This document shows positions 21,236-34,395 of a stretch of 64,000 bases of DNA, in pieces. The stretch is from Leucocoprinus leucothites (Eukaryota > Basidiomycota > Agaricomycetes > Agaricales > Agaricaceae). The notes beneath the pieces are model-generated. The model was not told the origin of the DNA and ran no database searches. It worked only from the letters and a program-made list of their open reading frames with translations. The stretch covers positions 682,001 to 746,000 of the forward strand of contig JAACJO010000015.1 of the NCBI GenBank assembly GCA_013368445.1, in the 5' to 3' direction. Position 1 is the stretch's first letter, and each line of letters begins with the position of its first letter. A program made the position numbers and the translations under genes.

Positions 21236-24200
21236 GAGCTCGGCACTGCGCAGGAGGTGATCCTGTATTATCTACCGAGAAGATGCAGCGGCAACTGAGC
21301 GCCATTCCTGAGCATAAATTTACAGAGGATGTGAGGACCTACTTTGGGTCACTGAGCTTAGTTTTACACAGCTAGAGACTAAGAGGTTCAGCGAAATATT
21401 GGCGGGCGTATGGCTGGTTACTAATGCTGTCAATGTATAAGTTTATCTTTCGACGAATTCAGCGACGCAGCCATTCCAAGTCCATGATCAGAAACGAAGC
21501 TATTTTCTCTCGCCAATTTCAATCCCTTCACGGCTTCGGATGGCCTTCCCCGGGTGCGAAATAACCACTTCCTCTTTTAAAAGCAACAAGACTTCGGCTG
21601 ATGTATTGCTTAATAAATATAACGCCCCTGCGTGTTTGCTCCTCAAGCTGTCGGTTCAGTTCTCGCTGCTTTCTTTCACAACGTCGTCGGATTCAATGAT
21701 CATGTGGTATAATTTTTTCTTGTTCACTTCCAACGGAACCAGCGTCTTTGAAATTTCCACCTTGAGATAGTACTTTCGCATGATAACCCCTTCCATTTTA
21801 TGTCCGAGGTATTTTTTCTGTCCCCGTCTCGAACCAATGTTTCAAACGAATATGGGAGAGGAGCTAGTACCGAATTGGGTTTCAAATAAAATATCGGATC
21901 AGTGAGATTAAGGTACATCAATTGCATATAAACTACTTACGTACCAACGTTTGCTGCAGCTCGCGACCGAATGTTTGATCATTTAAAGCTTGCGAAACGC
22001 AAATGATAGATTAAAACAGACTATCTTATGAAAATCCAATGTAATCGGCGCCAAAAAACTGACCATTCCCCAAGACAATGTGCAGGGTCAAAAGGCAGCT
22101 CAAAGTGCCAACGAAGTTCAGTGAGCGGATGTACCGCATCTTTGATGGCAATCCACCGAGCCCAATCACAATTACCGATTACCTCGTACAACTAGTCGAA
22201 CAGAGAACCGAACAGAGAACACCTCTAGACATGTGAGATTTATGGTTTTTGCCAGGCACTAGATCCATCATGTAGTGGGAGCGACCAACAGACTTTCCGC
22301 ACGAGGGTGCAGGGAGTCTGATCGGATCACTGGCGAATTGCAAGTTTGTGAGAGATCAGCTTACCGTGCCCAACGTAGACAAGAAGGAGAGCGGCGGCGG
22401 GTGTCGCACTGAAACAAGATGGAATACAAACTCCGCGACTCTTGGGCGTTGCGTAATCGATCTATTTATGAAGTCCTGGCGTAACCTAGTCGGAGCACGA
22501 GCAAACCATTAATGTTGTACTAACACTCGCTAAGGTACAAGGCAATATACTTCTACTGTACGTCCTCTAATCTATACGATCAATTATTGCGAGCCCTACG
22601 CGCCGGGCTCAGGAATAGTAACCGGATACCCCTTTCGGTGTTGTAGGGGTTCGGCGGGAAGGTCTGATCAGATTTCTAACCCATCATGATGCAAAAACTG
22701 CGGGCTGCTTGAGCTCTGATAGTAGCTTCGGGTAGCTCCTGGCACTAGTGCGCAAACAACATGCGATATGTAGAAGATAGACTTGGCTTCTCTGTCCAAA
22801 ATCCATTGGTATGATATTAAGGCCACCGTAATTCACAGGTAGAGAACACGGGGGGCCCGGGCGCAGAATATCAAGAACGAAATCGAGCGATCTCAGAAGG
22901 GATCTCAGACTTCAGTGCGCTTGGGTATTTACGGAAGGAACATCGACTGCGGTATAGGACGAGATGCAGCGAGGTACACGATCCAATTTCTCCCATCTTG
23001 AGTAAACCTCTTCTTTTGCAGTTTCATTTCATACGTGAGTCACCCTGCCCAACCAAGCTACTGTCGGTCGAGCCAGACCATTGTGTCTGCAAAACAACAT
23101 GTACTGTAAGCGAACTCGATGAAATGTACACCAACTTACTGTCATACAAGTGCAAGTTCAACAAATTTTGTACTGCTTATAAGCCCTCCAGCCTTCAATA
23201 CCTCTCCAAGTCCAAGAAAATCAACATTATCGACTCTTTAATTAGAAATGTTCCCTTCTCATAGGTGCCCAAGCCAGTCCGTTTCCTGAAACAGTGAACA
23301 TCCCGAAATACCACTATCCAACGATGTTACGGCATATCAACCTCCTATCCGGTTCCCGTTTGTCGCTATTGGTTAAAATTTGGACAACTGCCAGGCAGAT
23401 AAAGAGTGGAGCTTACTGCTCCATCTTTACAAGAATATATTTTCGCTCGTTTGGAAGGGCGATCCCCCTGCACCGTAAAAGGCGTGTACGGAGGACTGTT
23501 TATTTACGTACTTTACCGAGGAACCCTTACCCACGATCTGACCGTTTGCAAGTTCCGACTTTGTTGGAGGATTGGTGGCGGGTTTAGATCTCGCATCTCC
23601 TAATTTAACTAGGCCTGATCTCATTCTTGTTTTTCCTGTCATAATTAGTACGATTAGGTGCCACCCACCATCGCAATGCTGTGGATTTGGCGTCTTTATG
23701 TTCATGACGCCCGATTCACTGATCGTACAACCACCGAGTCTATGGCGAGTATACCACAAATGGTATACTACTGGCGGCGTTACGAGCATTTGCTCGGCCT
23801 TGATGAGAAACTCATGATACAGTATGCCAGCGCTGGTATTTCAACTCAGTTCAGAACCCAATGGCTTCCACAAAGAATTAGTAACTATGAAAATTCAGAA
23901 CTCGACCTGGCCGAACACTCATTTTAAAGTTATTTTCTTCTTCTTTTAATCATATAGTCCTGAAGGCTAGTTCCATATAGTGAGCTTCCTCTAACTACAC
24001 TGTAAAAAGTAGCGACCGAGATATCAATGCTCTTTTAATCCCCATGGACAGCATCAGCTCGACCAGATGGCCAGCGTTCGAGATGCCTGCTCCTCCTGCG
24101 GTCTGGTACGGAAAAACTGTTCGACGCAGCCCCACTGCCTACGTTGCTGCCTCACCTCAACCCTTCCTGCATGATAATAAACAATTCTCTGTCGGGAACT

Positions 24201-26196
24201 CAATACACAGCGTTTGCAGACGTCCCGGTGGTATCAAGGAAGTTTGGAAATTCCCTTGTCCCTGCTTCGGCAACGGTAGTATATATTACCTTGATCTCGT
24301 ATGTGTTCGATTTTCTGATATATGCTAAGGCTTGTTCGGGGTCAAAATGGAGCTTGATCAGCTGGCGATCCCATAGGAAGGGCGGTCAGGACTCCATTTG
24401 GGTTAGTATAGATCCCTTTACCTTGAATACCTTAAGTAACAGCCGCCCTACTATTAGTTTGTCAGCCAATGTTGTAACTCTTTACTTGAATGCGGCAAAC
24501 ACGGGGGTGAGCGCTTAGTATGTCATTGTATCCACATGAGAGGAGTGCTTTGCGGTGAGTAGGCGCACATAAACCTCCTCTCAGGACAAGACGGACTCAT
24601 TTCAAGACCTCTACTAGGCGCCGCTTTAATTAAAGTTGCTAATAATGTCAAGTGTGGAGAAAAAAATTAGCTACTCAATTGGCAATGACATTGTCTTCCA
24701 AGAATCTCCGGGGCTTTCTGATAGGTAGAGAAAATAGATTTGACATAGCGACTCGTATTCCGAGTAGTGGCGCGACTCATTACCAAAATCAGGAATTACT
24801 GCTCAAGGTTAAAACGGCCAGCAACGTGCATTCCCGCGAGTGCCGATGGCAATGTCAACTTCTATTGTGCATGCATAGTAATGAAGGTTTGGATCGACGG
24901 AAATTAAATGTGCCTAACAGCCTCGTCTTTTATCCTCGGGGCGTTATTTGAGTCGCCAGAAAAGAATTTTGACAGGACATTGCTAGCTAGGGAGTACATA
25001 GGAATATATATTTTTCGCACACACACTTCTTTGGCAACAGGATGAGGATCGCCAAATCCAGTCTTTGATTACTAGTGGATGGATGAATCAATTGAGTGTG
25101 CAAGTGTTTTCTACGGGCCTGCTGCATGTCTAATGTGCGGAAGTAAGTCGGCTCAGGCGTAAATAAACTTTGATGGTACCCTATAATTAGCCGGTTGTGA
25201 GCTATCTATAAGTGGTTCTTTGAACCTAGATGGTTCTCACAAGCAGAAGTTATACATACTGCCGGTGTCGGCTCACCTTGGCCCGGGTTCCGCGAAGACC
25301 AAAAGGCAAAAAACTTGATTATCCGATGAAGGTAGCTATGACCGCCACTGTAGCTGTGCAGAACCAAGCCACATCTAAACTCGCGACCTTCACGGAAGTG
25401 GGTTCGAGATTAAGAGCTGATAGCTAAGATCTTGCTCTAGCACAGTCCGAAGTGGATCAGACGATGTATTTGATTTCTCTCTGACTTGATTCTCCAAGCA
25501 GGAATTGTGCAGGTCATGTTCTTTTTTCTCTCTCTCTCGCTTCTAGCATGTCAACCGGTTCCTCGATGGTCATAGATACTTATCTCCACTTCGAGCTTGG
25601 GACTGCATCGCCCAAGGAGAATGGCATTTCACCGGAGTGACATATGTCAGAGCCAAACAGCGGAAAATCAGTTCGCCGATCCCGGAAACAGAGGCGGCTC
25701 GGCATCATAAACTTCTTCTTCCCCACGAGCCACCATTTGTTCTATCATTCAACTTAATATCCGATAACGCTATTGCAACGAGACTGTGATAAGATCATAA
25801 TTCCACGCCTGCTTTTTCCGGCTGGTACGGCAGTAGACTTGGCCAGTGTTTCTATTCCAGATGTCATGGTTCACCGCTTGGGATGTTCATTTTTAGGCGT
25901 GTATCCGATGTTTGGGGCGTCAAACGCCCCGCGTCTTCGAAGATTGGGGGAAAAGAGAGGCAAGATGGCGTTTGCGTATCTCGTATCAGGCTATGCCCTT
26001 TGAGTATAGGATGTGAATTAACAACGAAAACGTGTGCCAAATCGCGGTCGCTGGGATCTCATTCCATAGGCGCTGGGGGCTTGCACTGCTCTTTACTATG
26101 ATATAAATCCAGCGGATTCCTACCAGCTTTCTTCAGCAAAACAACTCCCAGCAGCTCTTCTTCATCAGCCCTCTCACATAATTTTCTCTGAGTAAC
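21236..26196. other. Five-kb gene-poor region
   Basis: I found no gene I can support. Moderately long frames at 22,998-23,264, 23,294-23,927, 24,044-24,518 and 24,652-24,951 have some protein-like stretches. They show no motif I recognise and no consistent splice-linked exons. No transposase, reverse transcriptase or clear terminal repeats were seen. It may be old, degraded coding DNA. Confidence 0.4.
26101..26107 (+). promoter_or_regulatory. Candidate TATA box of sesquiterpene synthase
   Basis: 'atataaatcc' begins 96 nt before the ATG of the terpene synthase. The same ten bases occur at 44,431, 102 nt before the alcohol oxidase ATG. Confidence 0.4.
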
Positions 26197-27486
26197 ATGG
26201 TTCAAAACATCGTCCCCAATGTACCCAAGCCAGTCACTTTCTTGTTGCCCGATTTCTTGGCGGAATGGCCATACGAGCGACGCTTGCATCCCGACTTTGG
26301 CACTGTCGACGTCGAGGCCGCCGACTGGGTTAACGAAAACCGTCTCTTTAACGAGAAGGCTCAAAGGTCCTTTGACAAGTCACTGTTTGGTAGGTGATCT
26401 TCGTGACCCGTAGGCTTGTACGAGGTTCTCACCTCACCACTTCAGGCCTCCTTGGCTGTCTTATCTTTCCATTGGAGACAAAAGGTACTCTTATTCCACA
26501 TTTGATGAGGGCTTCCTACTGACTTGATGTATTTAAAGCATTCTGCCGCGTAGGCTGTGATCTCGCGAATGCCTATTTTGTAATCGACGAGTACAATGAT
26601 GTCGCTGAGCCTGAGGTCGCGGCTCAAGTTTGTGACACTGTAATGGACGTCCTCCGCAATCCGTACAAAGAGCGGAAGGAAGGCGACAAGCTTGGCATTT
26701 ACATGCAAGGGTAGGTATATTTATTTTCCTTATGCTATAGATTGACTAACAAACTTTGGCAGGTTCTGGCAAAGAGCCCTCGCGCTTACGAAGCCAGGAG
26801 CCCCCTGTATCGGTCAATTTATCGATGGCTTCGATCTCTACATGACCTCCATGATCCAAGAGGCCGACGATCGCGAGACCAAGCGTGTTCGCATGGTCGA
26901 TGATTACTTGCAGCTTCGACGGGAGACCTTTGGCGCTCAAGCCACAATTGCATTCCTGGGCTTTGGATTGGAGCTACCAGAGGAGGTTCTCTCGCATCCT
27001 GTTATGAAAAGCATGACACTCGCGGCAATGGATCTCCTGTGTCTTACCAATGTGAGCCAACAGCTTCGAACCAATCGAGGAAACAACTAACGAGCTTTCC
27101 AGGATATGCATTCGTACCCGGTTGAGCTCGCTCGTGGCATTGCGTTCCATAATATCGTAACGTCAATCATTCAGGAGCACAAGCTCGATGTTCCTGCTGC
27201 TATGGAGTGGCTGGAGAATTTCGGGAAGCACAGAGTGGCTACCTTCCTGAGCGGTATCGATGAGCTACCATCGTGGGGCCCGGAGGTTGACGCCGATGTA
27301 CAACGATACATTGAGAACATGGGATATCTCGTCCGTGGAGCAGATGCCTGGAGCTACGAGTCGGAGAGATATTGGGGAGAGAAGGGACAGGAAGTTCAGA
27401 CCACACGAATCGTGACTCTTTTCCCAGAAGAAAGCCAAGAAGGCTTGATGACGAAGGAAGAACTAAAGGCAGCGATTGTTCTATAG
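26197..27486 (+). CDS. Class I sesquiterpene synthase
   Basis: Five exons: 26197-26389, 26446-26484, 26539-26710, 26763-27051, 27103-27486 (358 residues, normal for fungal enzymes). It should cyclise farnesyl diphosphate in the cytosol to a sesquiterpene hydrocarbon. The first metal-binding motif is 'DEYND' (residues about 94-98), the form common in basidiomycete enzymes. The NSE motif is 'NDMHSYPVE' (about 231-239), with Asn, Ser and Glu all present. The C-terminal 'ESERYWG' supplies the conserved Arg-Tyr pair (about 320-321). All catalytic motifs are intact, so the enzyme is probably active. The product cannot be read from sequence. No P450 or other tailoring gene lies beside it: gene-poor DNA is upstream and MON2 starts 244 nt downstream. 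A TATA-like element lies 96 nt before the start. Confidence 0.9.
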
Positions 27487-27730
27487 GAAATCCCATCGAT
27501 TCTGATCTTAGAAGTGAGCTCGCTCAAAAGAACCATAACAAGTAGACACTACAGTATACTGAGCCTTCAATCTACTTAGAAGTTATTTACATAATACTTA
27601 GCCCCTATTTATGTATTTGCCTTTGTTTGCAATCATAACCTGTTGACACAACTTCAGTGACAGACTTGGATCTCGCAGTAACGATCTCCACATTCAACGT
27701 CACCATTATCATCCTGACTTGTCGCTGGTT

Positions 27731-30700
27731 ATGAGCTCGCTGTCTTTTCTAGTGACTGAACTACAGGTATGCAGCCTGCATCTAAGTCTTTTCTTCGCTC
27801 ATGATGTTGCAGTCGCTTGCGAGCGAAACTCGACGAAAGCATCCAGAAGTCCGTGAGGTAGGCAATGCCAGGTTCACTTGGAGAACTGCTATTGAAGGGT
27901 TAGTAGGCAGCGGAAAAGTCATTGGCCATCTTGCGTGCATCACCGGAGCAGGCTACTAGTCTTGCCACAGGTGTGTCGTTACCGGAGATCCGATGTTCAG
28001 CACTTACACCCTGAATTACTAGGTATGTCATTCTGGTGCTATTTTGCCATATCGAGTTTTGACTGTGTATAGATGGGCCTCAGTCTGATGATCTTCTACG
28101 ACCCGTGTTTATGGGATGCGCTACGAAAAATGCGAAGGTCGTCGCAATATCCCTTGGTTCGCTTCAACGCCTGATTTCCCTGCGGGCTGTCCCTCAATCC
28201 GCTGTTCCCCACATAATTGCAACCATGAGCGATGCAATGTCACAAGGTGTTGACATCCAACTCCGCATTCTCCAAACTCTTGTTTCTCTTATTCCCAACT
28301 TTCCTCACATCCATGGAGACCTTTTGGCAGATGTAAGCTATATCTAGTGCTTTTTACGCTGAAGAATCATATTGACGCATTCAAAAGGCTCTGTTACTCT
28401 GTTTCAAGCTCCAAGAATCGCGCATTGCGGTCGTTTCGTCCACCGCCGCCGCGACTTTACGGCAGTTGGTGATGTTCGTTGTGGATAAAATGATTACGGA
28501 GGATCGGTTAGAAGATTTGGACCCAAATCTCTTTATCGAAGTTCATCTTCCTGATGAATCAAAAAAATCACTCGGTCCTTCTGCCCACGACACGTTCGCC
28601 GTTTTTGAGGACCTTTGTCTCCTCACTAACGGCGAGAGACCTCACTTTTTGCGCCTGGAGTTCCTTCATAAGACATTTGCTTTAGAATTGATAGAGAGTG
28701 TACTGGCCAATTATTATGAGGTGTTTCGCAAAGTGAGTCTTACTTGTCCATTCTCCCTCTCCCACTAATTATGTTCTTCAGCACAACGAGCTCATCCTAC
28801 TTCTGCAACATCACCTTTGCCCTCTTCTCCTCAAGTCTCTTTCCGATCGTCCCTTATTCCCTCTCATATTACGATGCACACGTGTCATTTTTTTGCTCGT
28901 CAAACAGTTCTCTCTTGAATTGAAAACGGAAGTTGAAGTTTTCCTCATGCACTTAATCAAGACCGTATCGGACGATGGGGACGCTGAATCTTCCCATTCT
29001 CCCAGACCTTCTTGGATGAGGGTGTTAGCTATGGAAATAATGCGAGGGTATGCCTAGAATATGTCCTTACCCACACATACTAACTCCCTTTCTAGGCTGT
29101 GCAGTGACGCTGAGTTGATGCGGCATATCTGGGCGCGTTACGATGGACAAGCTTCCGAGTCGAATGTTTTCGGTTCTCTTGTGACAGCGCTGAAGAGACT
29201 CATCACCGAGAAACCGGCTCTCCTAGGGATTTCTCAGACTTTGTTCGGTATTGGGGTACAGGGTGATAGTGCGTTAACGTTGGACGGTGTCGCTGGGCGT
29301 GTTGCTACGGCGGCAAGCGCTACAGTATCGGGAGTCGTTGGTATGATGCACTCGAGTTCGGGCTTAAGCCTACAAGGGTCGTCCATGAAACTTCAATGGT
29401 ACGTAAATAATTTCTCAGAATGGTGAAGCATAGCTGATTCCCCTGTTAGTATTGATCAGCTTGACAAAGCCGACACGCCTCCTATCCCAGAATCTTACAT
29501 CTATCTCCTGGCATTGCAATGCCTAGTCTCCTTGTGCGAAGGATTTGCCTCATTTGTTGGGCCCCTCTACACCACTCTTGTCGTTCAGCGACCACGACAG
29601 CCTGGAGACGCGGCCATCCGTGCTCCACCTGCTCTCGATCTTACCACCCTCCCTCCCAATGAACCCTCAACTACCCATCTCCTCATCGTACGCGACATCA
29701 TCGAGAACGGGTGGCCGGCACTCCTTGCTGCACTTTCCTTCATTGTGACTACCAACTTGTCTGATGAACTCTTCGTTGACGTACTTGCAAGTTATCAAGC
29801 AATGACGAATGTTTCGGGAATGCTTGGCTTGCTAACACCTCGCGATGCGTTCTTCAACAGTCTGGCCAAGTTCGCAGTTCCAACACGTGTGGTTTCCAGC
29901 CTCGACTCTTACGTAGAGCCTCATACACCACGCTCCGCAACCGTGCAATTGACGGATAGTGTGGGGTTGACATCACCAACGCAACAGCCTGGCCTTTCTG
30001 AGCGTAACTTGGCTTGCTTGAAGGGTTTCGTGTCGAGCGCGCTGTTCCTGGCTGGAAGCTTGGGCGAGAGTTGGTTTGCCGTATTGGAAGTTCTGCAGAA
30101 TGCAGATTACGTCCTTACATATAGACCTGGGCACCAGAGTACACCGAGCAGGAAAGGAATCCCAGGTGGTATTCCTACTAGTCGGTCTAATTCGACTACA
30201 TCTGGTGCTCCATCCGCCCCTCGTCACCCGCTTTTTACAGATCTTGATCCGGAGACGATGCAGGGCGGGATACAGCGACTTTTCGATGCATCAAAAAACT
30301 TGGATGATTCAGCATTTAGGGACTTTGTGAACGCGCTGTGTAGGTTAAGCGGAGAGATGATTGGAATGCAGAGTGCTAGTCTGTCAGCGTTTGAATCAGA
30401 AGAGAGTTTGGAGGAGACGAGTTTGCCACCTCCCACTCCGAGAGCTGAAGGGATTAATAGAAGGAGAGTCAGTGGCATTCATATTCCGCGGACCTTGGTC
30501 AGTCCATACAAGTGTCTTCAACATGCTCATACTGACGTCGTTCCTGAATAATAGAGGACGGGAGACTTTGGTATCTCAAGATTAGGCGGAATATCGATGC
30601 TTAACATTCACCGACTCATCTATCGATCACCCGACATTGCTTGGGATACAACGACTATGCATCTCCTCTCCGTCATCCGACTCCCTCTCGCGCCACAGTC

Positions 30701-33700
30701 CATTCGTGTGCAAGCGGCTCGTGTATTGGACGAGATTCTCCTTGCTGTTCCCCGGAACATGACATCGACGACGGGTGAACTTCAAATTCAAGTTCAGAAT
30801 CGTGTTCTCGGCGTCCTTGCACAGCAGATCGTGCCCGACTTAACACTACCTGCGTCGAATTCCAATACAGGGGTTGAACTACGGAGGATGGGTCTAGAGA
30901 CTTTGCACCAGATTCTCCAGGCCTCTGTTTACTCCCTCGTCACCGGATGGGAGACGATCTTCTACATGTTAGAAAGCGTTTGTCGACCAGCACCTCCGCC
31001 CCGATCTCAATCAATGGACTCCATTCCGCCTAGTGGCCCGCCCTCTCCGGCAACAAGACTTAAACCTCTCGGACTGGGCATGCCAAGTGAAAGGAGCTAT
31101 ACAACCCTCGTAAAGATCGCATTTCAATCAATGACTTTGGTCTGTGATTCTATCTCCACCCTTTCTCCCGACCATCTCCGGCTTTGCATTAGCACCCTCG
31201 GACAATTTGGCAGGCAAGCAGACACAAACATTGCCCTCACAGCCGCGACAAGCCTGCTTTGGAGCGTTTCGGATGCTATCCAGGCGAAGAGGAAAGATGC
31301 TGAGCTAGAGCCGCAGTACAGCGAGCTTTGGATGTTCCTTCTCTTCGAATTGTTGAACTTGGGTTCCGATTCAAGGCCGGAGGTCCGTGATGGCGCGATT
31401 CAGACATTGTTCAGGACCATTCAACTGTATGGGTCTACCTTGACCTTGGAGACATGGGAAGAATGTGTTTGGAAGGTCTCATTCCCGCTGTTAGATTCCC
31501 TCACGGAGGAAATCAGGAGGCTTGCGAACGAGCTAGAAGACGCAGAGGAAGGTGATAGAAGCGCTTCGGAGAAAGCGTGGGACGATTCGAAAATTCTGGC
31601 GCTAAACTCACTCGGGTCGATTTTCCAAGATTTCTTGGCGCCTGCTATTATCAAACTTGAATCTTTCGTCGGGGCTTGGGATGTTTTTGTTAGGCACGTT
31701 CAAAACGTAGTGTTGTACGATAACCGACCTGTGAGCGCCCCTGCTCTGAGGTCCTTGGAGAAGGGGACCAAAGCAGCGATGATGTGTGAGGGCGAAGCGG
31801 AAAAGGCCAAGGTTGGAGAAATGCTTGACAGGACCTGGGAGGTAATCGATGTCGTGGGTGACGCTGTGATGAAGAAGCCAACAAGCAGTCGGGATGTCGC
31901 ACCTGCAAGTCCGGATTCTACTTCCACAGTAATGACAACAGGACCAAGTCCGAAGGCTTTTACGCAAGAGAGCTTAGTGGCATTTGTTGATACGATCCAG
32001 AGTACGAGATCCACAAGTCGAGGTTTGACTGGGTCGGAATGGGAGCTTCAGAAGTTGACAAGACTGGCAGCAATCCTGAAAGGTCGCGTAACCGTGTTTC
32101 CAGTTCCGACGTTGTGCTGATACCGGGACTAGGTGTATTGACATACTCGGGCTCGCCAGACTATCGGCCGGATATCGACATGCTACCGCCTGTTCAGGTA
32201 GGTCACAGTTTCTCCTTGGTGATTTTTTTGCTTATGAGGACCTCAGTCAGCTGTCCTGGACACCTTAACAGACATTGACTTGTCCGTTCCCGGATCTCCG
32301 TCCCTCGTTATGAACGACCTTTCGGAATACGCAACACTCCCTTTTATTGCTGCATTTGACGTGAAGCCTTACCCCGGGATGCAAACTCCGCAGAAACGCG
32401 TTACATATATTGGGATTTCTAAGAAGGCAATGCCGATGCTGGTTGACTTGTTCATGCAGTTCAAGAGCTCACCTGAAATCTATGTTGATGGAACCTTGGA
32501 AGCTATCCTCGCGGTGAATAGCATTACTCCTGTTTCAATCGTGGCTATATTGATGTTGTGTGGTCAGGCATATTCTATCCCCATGAAACTCAAGTACGAC
32601 TGCCCCTCGCCTTCCAAGTCAGGCAAAGACCTACCGCTGTGGAAGACTGCCACTCAGTGCTTCTTGAAAATTGTAGCCCCGGCAGGTTCAAACCTACAGG
32701 AGCTGGATCGAGGTACGATTTTTCTACTTACAACTATCCATTACTTTAACCCACTCTATAGATATCCCTGACGACCGGATTGAGGGAATCTGGCGTCAAC
32801 TCCTGGATGTTTTCAAGGGTGCAATTTTTGCGGATTGGTATGACGTTTACCAATATGACCAATATCTTATTCTCATGACCCCCTAGTTCTGCTGCCCTGG
32901 AATTTTCCTTAGATGTGCAGGCTCAAGAAGAAGATTTTGATCTGGCGCTCCTTACGGAGCTTCAAGAGCATGTAGTCCCGCATCTTGGGACCACCCGTGT
33001 TCCCGATTCTTTGGTCTCAGAGTTGGCACGTATTCTACACCAAGGAAGCGAGCTATATGCTTTCGAAGTTGCACCTCTACCTACACCCACTTCACTGTCC
33101 ACGAAACCGAAGTCTATTGACATGGCTCACGTGTCGGACTACGGGACTACAGAATCAGGGCGGCTCGTTCCAAGGGAGAGATTTTCATATTGGTGTTTCG
33201 ACCTCTTATTCCTGATCTGCTCCAGAACACCTGAGAGTGAGTTATCTAGTCTGGATCAATTTGGAGCTCGTCATGACCACCTTCCATATAGAGGATGATC
33301 CAGCTCGCAAGAGACTCGCGGCCCTTAGTTTATCCTCGCTCCTCAATCGCTGTCAATCAACTCTGGTCGGCTATGTAGCTGATGAATCTCTGCGAGGTAA
33401 CCTACCTTTTCCCAGGTTTGTCACTTTTTCCTTCTAAAATGACTTTGATTGAGTATTCTTCCTAGGGCCAGAGAAGATGAACTCTTATATGTCCTACGAA
33501 AACTATCGGATGTTCGTGTCTGGCCTGGGACATCATGGGCGGCTTTGTCAGACGATCCAACCAAGTATGCCGTCGAACAACCAGGTAAGCTGCACGATAA
33601 TGCTCTTAATCAGAACTTGAGCCCGTCGTTACAGCCGTTGATATCTCTCGCCTTACAAGCCCATCTGAGCTCCTGGCTGACATAGTAAAACGATCGCCTG

Positions 33701-33942
33701 CAGCAGTTCTATTCCACTTTTATAACCCTCTCTGTGAAATTGCATCAATACCCCGACGAACCCCTGCGGCTTGGACGTTTGCCAACGGAGCCGGAAGGCC
33801 GGATCACAGTCACCAGAAAGGAGATGATAGGGTTCACACTAGCCGTCATTCCAGTGGCGAGGACGTATTGGAGCTAGACGCCAGGGTGCTCGCAAGGGAG
33901 TGCCTGAGAGTACTTGGCCAAGAGATGGGTGTTTCTCGTTGA
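27731..33942 (+). CDS. MON2: MON2 (Arl1-associated Sec7/BIG-like scaffold)
   Basis: Sixteen exons: 27731-27766, 27813-27857, 27907-27970, 28073-28332, 28388-28732, 28782-29047, 29096-29398, 29450-30497, 30555-32082, 32133-32197, 32247-32712, 32762-32837, 32887-33236, 33292-33415, 33466-33584, 33635-33942 (1,800 residues; yeast and human proteins are about 1,640-1,720). MON2 is a large HEAT-like scaffold at the late Golgi and endosomes, related to Sec7 ARF-GEFs but without a Sec7 domain. The N-terminus 'FLVTELQSLASETRRKHPEV' is the DCB region. The next section has 'DGPQSDDLLRPVFMGC' and the HUS-like 'ERPHFLRLEFLHKTFALELI'. The middle has 'LNIHRLIYRSPDIAWD' and the C-terminal part 'RKRLAALSLSSLLNRC'. 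All exons join in frame. The intron at 27,971-28,072 can be read as two introns back to back. Confidence 0.92.
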
Positions 33943-34395
33943 TTGTTTCCCTTATTCGTTCATTCATGTGGACTCAGTATATGTCTATGCATGTTCGTTA
34001 GCTAATCGTATAATACTCTGCCTTGTTCGCCACTTGCATGTCGAGTAAATATCTCAATTCTTGGCCAATATGCTTGAACCCGCTGTCTCTATGACCAAAA
34101 TCACTAAGGCTCTATGCAATTGTTGTGTAACTCAAAACCAAGCCTAGTTGCAGATCCACTCCTAAACTTCTCGTACTATGCTCATGAATAACTTCCCTCA
34201 GGAGAATTAATACAGTTTGTCTGGTTCACGATGTACAGGGGTTACAGAAGAATCGACCGACGATTCACCCATTGCGATATAATTTCAGCAGGTCCGACCC
34301 TACCTCCATACATTCTATCCATTGTCCCCAGGTGAGTTTTCCTCCCTCATTTGCTTTCCCACTTTTGTTGATCGATGATCACTAAGTAGTAAGTG
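33943..34395. other. Intergenic with probable 5'UTR intron of the cyclin gene
   Basis: This is the MON2 3' flank and the cyclin promoter. 'ccag|gtgagt' near 34,331 and 'aagtag' just before 34,391 could bound a 5'UTR intron of about 60 nt. No upstream ATG exon is visible. Confidence 0.4.
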
